From JABWCE01 sp964617955 (GTDB lineage Bacteria; Bacteroidota; Bacteroidia; NS11-12g; UBA9320): 64,000 bases of DNA. Location: the NCBI GenBank assembly GCA_964617955.1, contig CAZTXB010000007.1, forward strand, positions 62,001-126,000. Reading direction: 5' to 3'. The notes under the pieces were generated by a model. It was not told the DNA's origin. It worked only from the letters and a program-made list of their open reading frames with translations, and searched no databases. Both the position numbers and the translations under genes were made by a program. Below, in pieces: positions 26,399-35,766 of this stretch (positions within the stretch are counted from its first letter, which is position 1; every line of letters begins with the position of its first letter).

Positions 26399-29300
26399 AT
26401 GATTCAATCGAAATCTGGCAAAACCAAATTAACCACAAGTAAAATTAATCTGTTAAAACTATGCGTTTTAGGGTTATTTGCTCTCTGTTTCCACAACCCG
26501 GCACAGGCACAGCCAAAGTACTACAACTCCAACAGCTCAACCAGCTATAACAGCATTCCTCTTGGGAGTTCAACCAATAAAGTTCAGTGGATTTACAATC
26601 CAAACATTTTTAAAACTGCCGGCGGTTCCGGAACGGCTTCACCTACCGGGTCCATAACAAAAATCTATTTTCGACTGGGTTCAACGGTCAATACGAGTAC
26701 CAGCTATGCCAATTTTACGGTTTCTTTGGGCCAGGGAGCCGGAACTACAACAGCGTGGAGTTCCACAACTTTCACTACCACCCTTACCCCGGTATTTACA
26801 GCATCAACATTTACGCTTTCAGGCGCATCGACCCTTTCATGGTATGCGATTACACTGCAAACCCCATTTTATTATGACCCGGCACTTGCATTGGTTTTCG
26901 AACTGAAATCATCTACTACCACTGGCACAACTACAGTTGCTCAGGATGTGGCGGTGGCCAATAAACGAAATTACGGGACTTATTCTGGAACTACGGGTAC
27001 CCTTAGCACCGGTCTCGTCGACTTCGGCTTTGATATCGTCAACTCAAAAATGGACCTTTATAATACCGGAATCCTTGGCCTCACCAATACTTGCGGTTCG
27101 GTTTCCGATCCATTTTACGTTCAAATAAAAAATACAGGCGTGGTGGATTTGGCATCGGGAAGCGCTATCCCCGTTAGAGCTGTGCTTTCAGGAGGTGCCA
27201 GCGCCACCTACAATAAAACCTTTAACCGTGAGCTTAAGATAGGGAAAACCGATACCGTTCATATGGCTAATATCAATGCCTTTAACATCACAGGAAATTT
27301 AAACATCAAATCATGGACATCCTTAAGCCTGGATTCAATAAAGAGCAACGACACGAATTTCACAACTAAAACATTTGCCGGACCTTCAAAACCCACTCTG
27401 GGTTTCAATATAACCCAAACCTGCGACTCCGTTCGTTTTGCCAATACCACCAAAGACCCCTGCAATAGGATTTTAAGTTATACATGGTTCTTCGACAATG
27501 GCAAAACTTCCAGTCTTGTTTCGCCTGCTCATGCCTATACCTCTCCGGGCACCTACAATGTTAAATTGTTGGTTCTTTGGGGAACCGGAACCCGAGACTC
27601 GCTCCTTAAACAGGTGATAGTATACCCAAAACCTCAGGCTAATTTTTCGGTTTCAAACCACTGTCAGGGTACCAGTATTGACTTCTCTAACTTTTCTTAC
27701 GGGGCTGTTTCTTACCGATGGTCATTTGGCGATGCAACCACCAGCACTGCTACAAATCCTCCGAAACTTTATGCCACAGCAGGTACATTCAGTGTTAAAC
27801 TCGTAGCGACTTCTGGCAGTGGATGTTCAGATTCCATTACCAAATCGGTAACGGTGAATCCCAAGCCGGCGGCTAAATTTACGGTACCTCAGGCCTGCGC
27901 CGGGGCAAACCTTAATTTCAACAATACCACCACAGGGGCAGTTTCTTATAGCTGGGATTTGGGTGATGGCACCGCCTCAACCTATTACAATCCTACCAAG
28001 AGTTATCCAACTGCCGGTTTATATGGTATTACACTGACCGTTACTTCAAATAAGGGGTGCACCGACGTAACCAGCAGCAACGTAACTATCAATCCAAACC
28101 CTGTCGCAGGATTTAGTGTACCAAACAGTTGCAAAGGCGTTACCTCAAGTTTCAGCAATTCTTCAACGGGTGCGGCTTCTTACTTCTGGGCCTTTGGGGA
28201 TGGGATAACCTCATTCTCTCCCAGTCCTGCCAATCTGTATAAAGCTACCGGAACCTTTTCAGTAAGCTTGACTGCTACCTCTGCTTTGGGATGCAGCAAT
28301 ACATTGAGTAAGCAGGTAACCATTCATCCCCTGCCAGCCCCTGGTTTTACTTCTACGGCAGTGTGTGTCGGATTGGCCACCGATTTCACCAACAAAACGC
28401 CTTCTGTTTCAGGAGGTATAGACTATATATGGAGATTCGGCAATGGAAAACAAAGCATTCAACAAAGTCCTTCGCATACCTATGATGCTTCGGGAAATTA
28501 CAACGTTTACCTCATCGCTACCACCAGTGCAGGTTGCAAAGATTCTACCTTTAATACGATTGAAGTTTATGCTAAACCTGTAGCTGAATTTGTGGTTTCT
28601 GATGTATGCCATGGCCAAAAGGTATATTTTATTAACAACTCGCAAGGCACCGTGAGCCAAACCTGGAGCCTTGGAGATGGTAACTCCAGCACAACATTCA
28701 GTCCGGTACACACTTATACGCTCCCCGATTTATACAGGGTTACCCTCAATGTATTAAGCGCCAATGGTTGTGCCAGCAGTTTTGAGAAAAATGTAACTGT
28801 AAAGGCTAATCCTGACCTCGCTTTTTCTGCTGAAAATGTGTGTTTTGGAACGGACGCCGTCTTTACGAATTTTAGTTCCGGAGCCAGCACCTACCGATGG
28901 AATTTTGGAGATGGTGATTCTACTGTGATTACACAAACAAACCATACTTATAAAAAAACGGGAACTTTTACTGTTAAACTTACCGGAATATCACCTAAAG
29001 GCTGCACCTCTCAAACAAGTAAGTCCATCACGATTTATCCAAAACCTGTCGCGTCATTTAGCGCGCCTGTTGTTTGTCACGGATTGCCAACCCAGTTCTC
29101 CAATGCGAGCACAGGGGCTGCTTCGTATGCCTGGGACTTCGGCGATGGCAGCGGAACCAGCGTGCTCAACAACCCCAGTTACACTTTTTTCAATTCAGGA
29201 AACTTCAATGTTAAGCTCACCTCTGTTTCTACCGACAATTGCAGAACAGAAATAACTAAAACCATCACTGTGGCTTCATTGCCGGTACCTTCATTTTTAA

Positions 29301-30016
29301 TTCAGGATGTTTGCGCAAATGTTGAATTTACTCCAAAAAATTCTTCCCTTGGAGCTATCACATCTCAGAGATGGAATTTTGGAGATGGCAAGGCCGATAC
29401 TTCCAAGGCACCTACGCACCGCTATCCAAGCCCCGGTATCTATACCATTCGTTTGACGGTGTCCACAGGGTTAGGTTGTACCGACTCTACCGCTAAAACC
29501 ATACTCATATATAACAAACCACTCATTACAAAGAGCCCGGATCTTGTTGTTAGCAAGGGCTATAAGGCTCAACTCTTCGCAAAGGGCGGAATCGACTATA
29601 AGTGGTCGCCTGCTGAAAGCCTCGACGATCCAAACATAGCCAATCCCAATGCTACTCCTAAGCAGAGCACCAAATATCAGGTCATCGTAGCCAATGGATT
29701 TGGATGCGCCGATACGGCCTGGGTGAATGTAGAACTCAAAGAAGATTTTTCAATCGAGCCACAAAACCTCTTTACCCCTAATGGCAACCTTCAAAATGAT
29801 TTTTGGGTAATAAAATCCATAGAGTTTTATCCTGAAGCTCAAGTGCTCGTATTCGACCAATGGGGTAGAATATTGTTAGACCAGAAGGAGTACAAAAACA
29901 CATGGGATGGAACACTTAAAGGAAAACCATTGCCTGATGGAACTTATTTTTATGCCATCACCTTGCAAGGAACCGAAAGACAATATAAAGGAACTGTAAC
30001 CATTTTAAGAAACTAA
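26399..30016 (+). CDS. Giant surface protein with nine PKD repeats and type B T9SS C-terminal domain
   Basis: 1205 residues. A signal peptide (ending AQAQ) precedes a beta-rich N-terminal region (to about 325). Nine consecutive PKD domains of about 79-82 residues follow (about 330-1040); most carry the WxFGDG motif and end in an I-x-V-x-P-x-P linker. Almost every repeat has one cysteine near its start (SVxxxCxG) and one near its end (GCxD). The C-terminal about 85 residues are a gliding-motility-type domain (NLFTPNGNLQNDFWVIKS, VLVFDQWGRILLDQ, TWDGTLKGKPLPDGTYFY). The PorP/SprF gene 18 bp downstream is the expected dedicated outer-membrane partner, as in sprB-sprF. Likely a surface filament or adhesin. 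Confidence 0.9.
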   Translation: MIQSKSGKTKLTTSKINLLKLCVLGLFALCFHNPAQAQPKYYNSNSSTSYNSIPLGSSTNKVQWIYNPNIFKTAGGSGTASPTGSITKIYFRLGSTVNTSTSYANFTVSLGQGAGTTTAWSSTTFTTTLTPVFTASTFTLSGASTLSWYAITLQTPFYYDPALALVFELKSSTTTGTTTVAQDVAVANKRNYGTYSGTTGTLSTGLVDFGFDIVNSKMDLYNTGILGLTNTCGSVSDPFYVQIKNTGVVDLASGSAIPVRAVLSGGASATYNKTFNRELKIGKTDTVHMANINAFNITGNLNIKSWTSLSLDSIKSNDTNFTTKTFAGPSKPTLGFNITQTCDSVRFANTTKDPCNRILSYTWFFDNGKTSSLVSPAHAYTSPGTYNVKLLVLWGTGTRDSLLKQVIVYPKPQANFSVSNHCQGTSIDFSNFSYGAVSYRWSFGDATTSTATNPPKLYATAGTFSVKLVATSGSGCSDSITKSVTVNPKPAAKFTVPQACAGANLNFNNTTTGAVSYSWDLGDGTASTYYNPTKSYPTAGLYGITLTVTSNKGCTDVTSSNVTINPNPVAGFSVPNSCKGVTSSFSNSSTGAASYFWAFGDGITSFSPSPANLYKATGTFSVSLTATSALGCSNTLSKQVTIHPLPAPGFTSTAVCVGLATDFTNKTPSVSGGIDYIWRFGNGKQSIQQSPSHTYDASGNYNVYLIATTSAGCKDSTFNTIEVYAKPVAEFVVSDVCHGQKVYFINNSQGTVSQTWSLGDGNSSTTFSPVHTYTLPDLYRVTLNVLSANGCASSFEKNVTVKANPDLAFSAENVCFGTDAVFTNFSSGASTYRWNFGDGDSTVITQTNHTYKKTGTFTVKLTGISPKGCTSQTSKSITIYPKPVASFSAPVVCHGLPTQFSNASTGAASYAWDFGDGSGTSVLNNPSYTFFNSGNFNVKLTSVSTDNCRTEITKTITVASLPVPSFLIQDVCANVEFTPKNSSLGAITSQRWNFGDGKADTSKAPTHRYPSPGIYTIRLTVSTGLGCTDSTAKTILIYNKPLITKSPDLVVSKGYKAQLFAKGGIDYKWSPAESLDDPNIANPNATPKQSTKYQVIVANGFGCADTAWVNVELKEDFSIEPQNLFTPNGNLQNDFWVIKSIEFYPEAQVLVFDQWGRILLDQKEYKNTWDGTLKGKPLPDGTYFYAITLQGTERQYKGTVTILRN

Positions 30017-30034
30017 ACCCATCACATCAGCACC

Positions 30035-32011
30035 ATGAAAAAAATAATAATTTCATCCTACATATTTTTATTGACCGGGTTTACTCAATTGCAAGCCCAA
30101 CAAATCCCTATGTTCAATTCTTATATATTGAACAAATTTCTAATCAACCCTTCATATGCGGGCATTTCAGGTAATACAAACATTTATGGCTTAAACCGTA
30201 TTCATTTTGTAGGATTTGATGGGGCACCGGTAACCTATATGATTGCAGGTGATGCCAGCATTAAAAACAAAAAAATTGGCTTAGGCGGAGTTATGTTTTC
30301 CGACAGAAACCATATCATTGCCCAAACCGGGCTACAATTTGCCTATTCTTATGGCCTTAAACTCAATGATCAATGGAAACTTGGATTGGGTTTAAATGTA
30401 GGAATGGTGCAATGGGCACTTAATTTTGACCGTTTAAGAGTGGAAGATTACTCTGAGAGTATTTTATCGACTGCCCCTTCTAACGCGACCACCTTTCGCT
30501 CTGACTTTGGATTAAATCTAAGTTCTGACAAAATTGAATTTGGTCTTGCACTTCCTCAAATAGTGAGCAGCAAGGTAAAATACTCTGATTATACAAACAA
30601 CAGCAAAGGAAATTACAGTTCGATCCCGCATTACCTTGTAAATCTTGGTTACTGGATTGATATAAAGGAAGACATTAAAGTTAAGCCTATGGCTGTAGTA
30701 AGAGGCGCTAAAAACGTTAAAACCCAATTCGATGTCATCGGATTGTTAGATTGGAAAAACAAAGCCTACGCTTCCCTTGGCTACCGCTCTAATTTCGCCT
30801 TCTCCATAGGAGGTGGTGTCAACTTGCCAATGGGGCTTAAAGTTGGTTACAATTACGACCGACCCCTTAATGCCATCAGTACTTTTTCAGCTGGAGGACA
30901 TGAGTTTGTAGTTGGAATCACTTTAGGAGGAAGTTCTAAATCTGCAGTTTCTGAAAAAGCCAACGGATTGAACAAAGAGGCGGAAGACAAATTAAAAGCC
31001 GATTTAGAAAAACAAATCTCATCGAAGCTTTCCATTGAATTTGAGAACAAACTCAACATGGAAATTGACTCGAAGGTTAAAAAGATAGTCGATGATAAAA
31101 TTGCCAAAGCTTTACAAGATAAATCTGTTCCATCCTCTTCAGGTGATGGAAACAAAACACCCAGCACGGGTGCAAGTTTGAGCAAAGAAGACATTGACAA
31201 ACTGAAGAAAGACATAGAGGATTTGGTTAAAAAGCAAATGAATGAGGGAATCAGTGCTCTCATTGATGATAAGGTAAAAAAGGCCATGGAAGGAAAGCCT
31301 GGCTCAGGATCCACCACCCCTACGGTGAGTAAGGAAGAAACAGAAAAATTGAGAAAGGAAAGTGAGGCAAGAATTAAAAAAGAGCTCGAAGAAAACCTTA
31401 AAAAAGAATTGGCTGAAAAAGTAAATAAAGTGGTTGAAGAACGACTAGCTATAGAAGCACAGAAAGCCAAGGAGGCCGCCTTAAAAACTCCGCCTGAATA
31501 TAAGATGACTCCAAAAGACAAGGCCATGCTTGATTCATTAAAGCAAAGGGATTTGGACAACGAAAAAAGAATTGCTGAACTTGAAAAACAGCTTAAAGCT
31601 TTCCCTGAATATGCACGTGTTGAAAATGTGGAACTTATAAATATCAGAATGGCAGCCAAGCAAAATGATATCGATCTTAAGAAATTTAAAACCGAGCAAA
31701 AAGCACTTTTTGACGCAGCCCCCGATGCCCCAAAAAAATCGAAGAAAACCGAAGCGGATGAGTCCGGAGAATACGTGATTATTCTGGCTGCATTTAAAAC
31801 ACTTAAGGATGCGCAGGGATTTCAGAAAATTGCTTCCCAAACTTTTGAGTTTCCAGATACCAAGGTTCTGAAGCCTGCCGAAATGGACGGGTGGTTCTTC
31901 GTATACCAGAAATCATATGCCGACAAGAAAGAAGCACAACGTGTGTACTTTAAGCTACTCGAAACGGATACCAATACGCCAAAATATCCCTGGATTTATT
32001 TGCTTAAATAA
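30035..32011 (+). CDS. PorP/SprF outer-membrane protein fused to coiled coil and SPOR-like domain
   Basis: The first about 300 residues are a standard PorP/SprF protein: signal peptide, QIPMFNSYILNKFLINPSYAGISGN, and barrel strands ending in GHEFVVGITLGG. Normal family members stop near here at about 300-340 residues. This one continues with about 255 Lys/Glu-rich residues predicted as coiled coil (repeats of the kind KSELEEKLKKDIE, with Ser/Gly-rich breaks near GSGSTTPT), then a final segment (about 577-658) with GEYVIILAAFKTLKDAQGF and a WFFVYQKSYADKKEAQRVY strand-helix pattern, which resembles a SPOR domain. SPOR domains bind denuded peptidoglycan, so the fusion could tether the barrel to the cell wall. 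The pairing with the upstream PKD protein supports a T9SS role. Confidence 0.85.
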   Translation: MKKIIISSYIFLLTGFTQLQAQQIPMFNSYILNKFLINPSYAGISGNTNIYGLNRIHFVGFDGAPVTYMIAGDASIKNKKIGLGGVMFSDRNHIIAQTGLQFAYSYGLKLNDQWKLGLGLNVGMVQWALNFDRLRVEDYSESILSTAPSNATTFRSDFGLNLSSDKIEFGLALPQIVSSKVKYSDYTNNSKGNYSSIPHYLVNLGYWIDIKEDIKVKPMAVVRGAKNVKTQFDVIGLLDWKNKAYASLGYRSNFAFSIGGGVNLPMGLKVGYNYDRPLNAISTFSAGGHEFVVGITLGGSSKSAVSEKANGLNKEAEDKLKADLEKQISSKLSIEFENKLNMEIDSKVKKIVDDKIAKALQDKSVPSSSGDGNKTPSTGASLSKEDIDKLKKDIEDLVKKQMNEGISALIDDKVKKAMEGKPGSGSTTPTVSKEETEKLRKESEARIKKELEENLKKELAEKVNKVVEERLAIEAQKAKEAALKTPPEYKMTPKDKAMLDSLKQRDLDNEKRIAELEKQLKAFPEYARVENVELINIRMAAKQNDIDLKKFKTEQKALFDAAPDAPKKSKKTEADESGEYVIILAAFKTLKDAQGFQKIASQTFEFPDTKVLKPAEMDGWFFVYQKSYADKKEAQRVYFKLLETDTNTPKYPWIYLLK

Positions 32012-32062
32012 GCTTGTCTGTAATTAATTTCGCCTAAAATCAAGCCTAAACTTTGATAACGT

Positions 32063-32098
32063 ATGGGGCTAGTTTCGACTGGCCCCATCTTTTTTTTA
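32063..32098 (+). terminator. Rho-independent-type terminator after PorP/SprF
   Basis: An 11-bp stem with one G-T type mismatch (ATGGGGCTAGT paired with ACTGGCCCCAT) around a TTTCG loop at 32063-32088, followed by a run of nine Ts broken by one C. It lies 51 bp after the stop codon at 32011 and just before the convergent proline dehydrogenase end. Confidence 0.8.
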
Positions 32099-32111
32099 TT
32101 AGGAAATGCGC

Positions 32112-33302
32112 TCAGCGTGCTTTATGCTTCCGCCTTTTGATTTCCTGAACGATCAGCGACAACTCCCTTCCCATCTGCCCAGCCATACTGCTATTTTCTT
32201 TTGCCCTCCTGCTCAAATAAGGCATGACCGATTTTATAGGTCCATACGGAAGATATTTGGCGACATTGTATCCACCTTCGGCCAGGTTAAAGCTGATGTT
32301 GTCACTCATGCCGTACAATTGTGAAAACCAAAACCTTTGATCATTTCTGGCAATGTTTCTTTCTTCCATCAGCCTTGTTAACAACAAGCAGGAATGTTCG
32401 TTGTGAGTACCTGCACAGATTGAAATTCGATCGATATTTTCCAAGGAAATAACCAGGGCTTTGTCGTATTCGGTATCGGTAGCCTCCTTGCTGTCATGAA
32501 TGGGATTTGGGTACCCCAATTCATTGGAGCGCGCTGCTTCTTTTTCCATATAGGCTCCTCTCACCAGCTTAAAACCTAAATAACAACCGGTGTAAGTTTT
32601 TATGGCCTTCTCCATGTAGTCCACACTGCCCTTGCGGTAACATTGGATGGTGTTAAAAATTAAGGCTTTGTGAGTGGAATACTTGGTCATCAAGTCGTAG
32701 GCTATCTCATCCACAGGATCCTGGATCCAAGATTCCTCTGCATCAATAAATAATCTCACATCGTTATCAAAGGCGGCCTTCCCAATGGTATCAAAGCGCT
32801 TCTTTATTCTGTAAAACTCCTCCAATTCGTCCATGTCGAGCTTTTTGCCTGAACCCATTCTTTCTAGTAAGGAATACCTCCCAACCGCCGTAGGTTTAAA
32901 CACACAAAAAGGGTAACGCTCTTTACCTTTGGCCTTCACAATGGTGCGCACAATTTCTTCGACATTCAGATCAAAACCAATCTCTGTTTCATCGCCTTCT
33001 ACCGAATAATCTAAAATGGAGCCTACTCTATTTTGCCACAGCCTTTTAACGGCTTCGTCACAATCGTCAATGGTTTCTCCGCCACAAAACTGTCCGAAAA
33101 CAGTCTTTTTTAGTATGCCTTTTACCGGTAAACCTAATTTTAAGGCCATCATGGTCAAGGGTGGACCATATTTTACAAGCAAGGGATATTTAAAAATACT
33201 GAATACAAATTTGGACTTCATCAAGTCGCTGTCATTCTTATGTTTGAACGCCAATTCCGTATTCATTAAATTCAGTGCTGTATTTTGCATAATATGCTGC
33301 AA
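32112..33302 (-). CDS. Proline dehydrogenase
   Basis: A 396-residue flavoenzyme oxidising proline to pyrroline-5-carboxylate, the first step of proline breakdown. It has the beta-alpha barrel signatures of the PRODH family: FLIDAEESW-type strand (VRLFIDAEESW), the FNTIQCYRKG segment, FKLVRGAYMEKEAA, and the C-terminal active-site helix ending WFSQLYGMSDNISF then YLPYGPIKSVMPYLSRRAKEN. It is a stand-alone enzyme, not a PutA fusion; no P5C dehydrogenase is nearby. Either ATG at 33302 or 33290 could be used; a TAACTTTG box at 33319-33326 on the minus strand may be its -7 element. Confidence 0.9.
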   Translation of the reverse strand: MQHIMQNTALNLMNTELAFKHKNDSDLMKSKFVFSIFKYPLLVKYGPPLTMMALKLGLPVKGILKKTVFGQFCGGETIDDCDEAVKRLWQNRVGSILDYSVEGDETEIGFDLNVEEIVRTIVKAKGKERYPFCVFKPTAVGRYSLLERMGSGKKLDMDELEEFYRIKKRFDTIGKAAFDNDVRLFIDAEESWIQDPVDEIAYDLMTKYSTHKALIFNTIQCYRKGSVDYMEKAIKTYTGCYLGFKLVRGAYMEKEAARSNELGYPNPIHDSKEATDTEYDKALVISLENIDRISICAGTHNEHSCLLLTRLMEERNIARNDQRFWFSQLYGMSDNISFNLAEGGYNVAKYLPYGPIKSVMPYLSRRAKENSSMAGQMGRELSLIVQEIKRRKHKAR

Positions 33303-33318
33303 AATTACCCGAATCGAA

Positions 33319-33326
33319 CAAAGTTA
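33319..33326 (-). promoter_or_regulatory. Candidate -7 box for proline dehydrogenase (TAACTTTG)
   Basis: Exact TAnnTTTG match on the minus strand, 16-28 bp upstream of the possible start codons. No -33 TTG at proper spacing was found. Confidence 0.35.
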
Positions 33327-33547
33327 AAAATTAAAAAAATACCGCCCTATGACATGTTAAGGCCAGTCCATTTGGACCTGCAATTATGCTTCGCATCGGA
33401 CTTGTATAAATCCAATCAAAAACCTTATGAATGTTTATGTGGGAAGGCGCGTTTGTTTTAAGATAAACGTTTAATAAATTCTATAAACATCACCTAAAAT
33501 CCTTTAACCCTCATTCCAATTCTTAATAAAATATGTAATATTGAATC

Positions 33548-35734
33548 ATGATTCAAAGGTATACTCTCAGTATAATTTTTATTGCTACTTGCTTTACTCT
33601 GACGGCTCAAAAGAGCATAGGTCTGGAGGATGTTTGGAAAACAGGAACTTTCGCTCCAAAAGGCATCTCAGGTTTCGTGCCTTTAAATGATGGAAAAAGC
33701 TACTGCCGAAAAATAAGTTCACGAAATAACGGGCCATCTGTTGTGAGATACAGTTACGAAAGCGGCGAAGCTTTGGACACTCTCATCAGCAGTACCAAAA
33801 TTGCCAGAATGAATGGCCTCAAATCCTTTTCTTTCGACGGATTTCAATTTAATGCAAATGAAACCGAGGCTATACTCTCTACAGAAACAGAACAAATTTA
33901 CCGACACAGTTCTGCGTCCAGGGCCTATGTTCTAAATCTATCTTCGGCTAAAATAACCCCTATTGCTTCGCAAAAAATAAGGTATGCCACTTTTAGCCCA
34001 AGTGGCCAAGCTTTAGCCTATGTGTATGAAAACAATCTTTACATCAAGGATCTAAAAAAGAACAAAATTAAAAAGGTGACCAATGACGGAAAGCGAAATC
34101 AAATCATTAACGGAGCCGTGGATTGGGTATACGAGGAAGAATTTAGCATGAGCAAAGGATACGAGTGGAATGAAGATGGAAGTGCCATCGCTTTCTACCG
34201 ATTCGATGAATCGAAGGTGAAGGAATTCTCAATGACTCTTTACGATAGCCTCTACCCCACCGACTACCAATTCAAATATCCAAAAGCTGGTGAAATAAAT
34301 TCGACGGTGGACGTGATGGTATATCACCTGAAAAAAGGCAAAGCAAAAAAAATGCAAACCGGCTCAGAAAACGACCAATACCTCCCTCGTATACTTTTTA
34401 CTAAAACGCCAAATATATTATCCATCCAACGGTTAAACCGTCTACAAAACCGATGGGAGATTCTTCTGGCCGACATCAGCACCGGACAAACGCGCATTTC
34501 ACATTCCGAAACAGATGCCTGTTATGTCGATATCACAGATGACCTCACCTACCTTCCCGGAGGTGAATTGATGATTCTCTCCAGCGAAAGGGATGGATAC
34601 CGTCACCTTTATTTACATAAGACAGAAGGTCCCGAGGTGATGCAAATCACCAAAGGAGCGTGGGATGTAGCCGATTTCATTGGTTTTAACGAAAAAACAA
34701 AACACTTATATTATCTTGGGTTTGAAGCCTCATCCCTTGAAAAACATTTGTACAGAATTGATCTTGATGGAAAAAATAAAATCGAGCTCACAGCACAAGA
34801 GGGGATGCACTCAGCTGCTTTCAGTAAAGATTTTTCATATTTCCTCCACCAAAGTTCTTCCATTAATTCGGTACCGGTTTACAGTATTTGCAAATCAGAT
34901 GGTGCGGTGTTAAGGATTATCGAAGACAACAAAGCCCTTCAGCAGAAAATAGAGGAGTACAAAGTTTCAAAAGCTGAATTTGGCATACTTCCAACTGAAA
35001 ATAACGTTTTGTTGAATTACTACTTCATTAAACCAAAAGACTTCGATCCTGCAAAAAAATATCCGCTGCTAATGTTTGTTTATGGAGGCCCTGGTTCACA
35101 ACAAGTTTTAAACAGTTGGCTGGGCTCTAATTTTTGGTGGCATCAAATGCTTGCCAATGAAAAAGGATACATCATTGCTTGTGTAGACAACCGAGGAACA
35201 GGAGGCAGAGGTGCCCAGTTTAAGAAAATGACCTATAAACAATTGGGAAAGTATGAAAGTGACGATCAAATTGCTGCTGCCAAATACTTCGGGACCTTGC
35301 CCTTTATCGATGGAACAAGAATCGGTATTTGGGGATGGAGCTACGGTGGCTTTATGAGCAGTACCTGTATTACAAAAGGTGCAGATGTGTTTAAAACTGC
35401 CATAGCAGTAGCACCCGTAACTAACTGGCGCTACTATGACAATATTTACACTGAGCGCTACATGCAGCGCCCGATAGAAAATGCTGAAGGTTATGACACC
35501 AATTCACCCATTAACATGTTAGACCAACTCAAAGGAAATTACTTAATTGTTCACGGAACGGGTGACGACAATGTTCATTTTCAAAATTCTGCCGAAATGG
35601 TTGAGAAAATGGTGGAATTGAATAAGCATTTTGAATCAGCTTATTACCCCAATAAGAATCATGGAATTGGGGGTGGAAATACCCGATTGCATTTGTATAG
35701 TCTCATGACCAAATTTTTATTGGAGAATCTGTAA
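33548..35734 (+). CDS. S9 family peptidase (dipeptidyl peptidase IV type)
   Basis: A 728-residue secreted serine peptidase with signal peptide, N-terminal propeller (about 40-490) including the VDWVYEEEF motif that supplies the double-Glu N-terminus anchor of DPP IV enzymes, and C-terminal hydrolase domain. Catalytic residues are Ser598 in GWSYGGFM, Asp673 in HGTGDDNVHF and His705 in NKNHGIGGG. These are the DPP IV-type forms of the motifs, unlike the tripeptidyl-type His context of the other S9 gene at 15535. Substrate: X-Pro dipeptides from secreted peptides. Two POT peptide importers are encoded 1-3 kb downstream. Confidence 0.92.
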   Translation: MIQRYTLSIIFIATCFTLTAQKSIGLEDVWKTGTFAPKGISGFVPLNDGKSYCRKISSRNNGPSVVRYSYESGEALDTLISSTKIARMNGLKSFSFDGFQFNANETEAILSTETEQIYRHSSASRAYVLNLSSAKITPIASQKIRYATFSPSGQALAYVYENNLYIKDLKKNKIKKVTNDGKRNQIINGAVDWVYEEEFSMSKGYEWNEDGSAIAFYRFDESKVKEFSMTLYDSLYPTDYQFKYPKAGEINSTVDVMVYHLKKGKAKKMQTGSENDQYLPRILFTKTPNILSIQRLNRLQNRWEILLADISTGQTRISHSETDACYVDITDDLTYLPGGELMILSSERDGYRHLYLHKTEGPEVMQITKGAWDVADFIGFNEKTKHLYYLGFEASSLEKHLYRIDLDGKNKIELTAQEGMHSAAFSKDFSYFLHQSSSINSVPVYSICKSDGAVLRIIEDNKALQQKIEEYKVSKAEFGILPTENNVLLNYYFIKPKDFDPAKKYPLLMFVYGGPGSQQVLNSWLGSNFWWHQMLANEKGYIIACVDNRGTGGRGAQFKKMTYKQLGKYESDDQIAAAKYFGTLPFIDGTRIGIWGWSYGGFMSSTCITKGADVFKTAIAVAPVTNWRYYDNIYTERYMQRPIENAEGYDTNSPINMLDQLKGNYLIVHGTGDDNVHFQNSAEMVEKMVELNKHFESAYYPNKNHGIGGGNTRLHLYSLMTKFLLENL

Positions 35735-35766
35735 TGGAATTAAATTGGTTTCATGAAATCTGGCAT

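Noticed and set aside
30853..31659. 268-codon open frame on the minus strand, Ser/Phe/Leu-rich
   Set aside because: It is antisense to the Lys/Glu-rich coiled-coil part of the PorP/SprF gene; such low-complexity coding yields long antisense frames. No family likeness, and the sense gene is clear.
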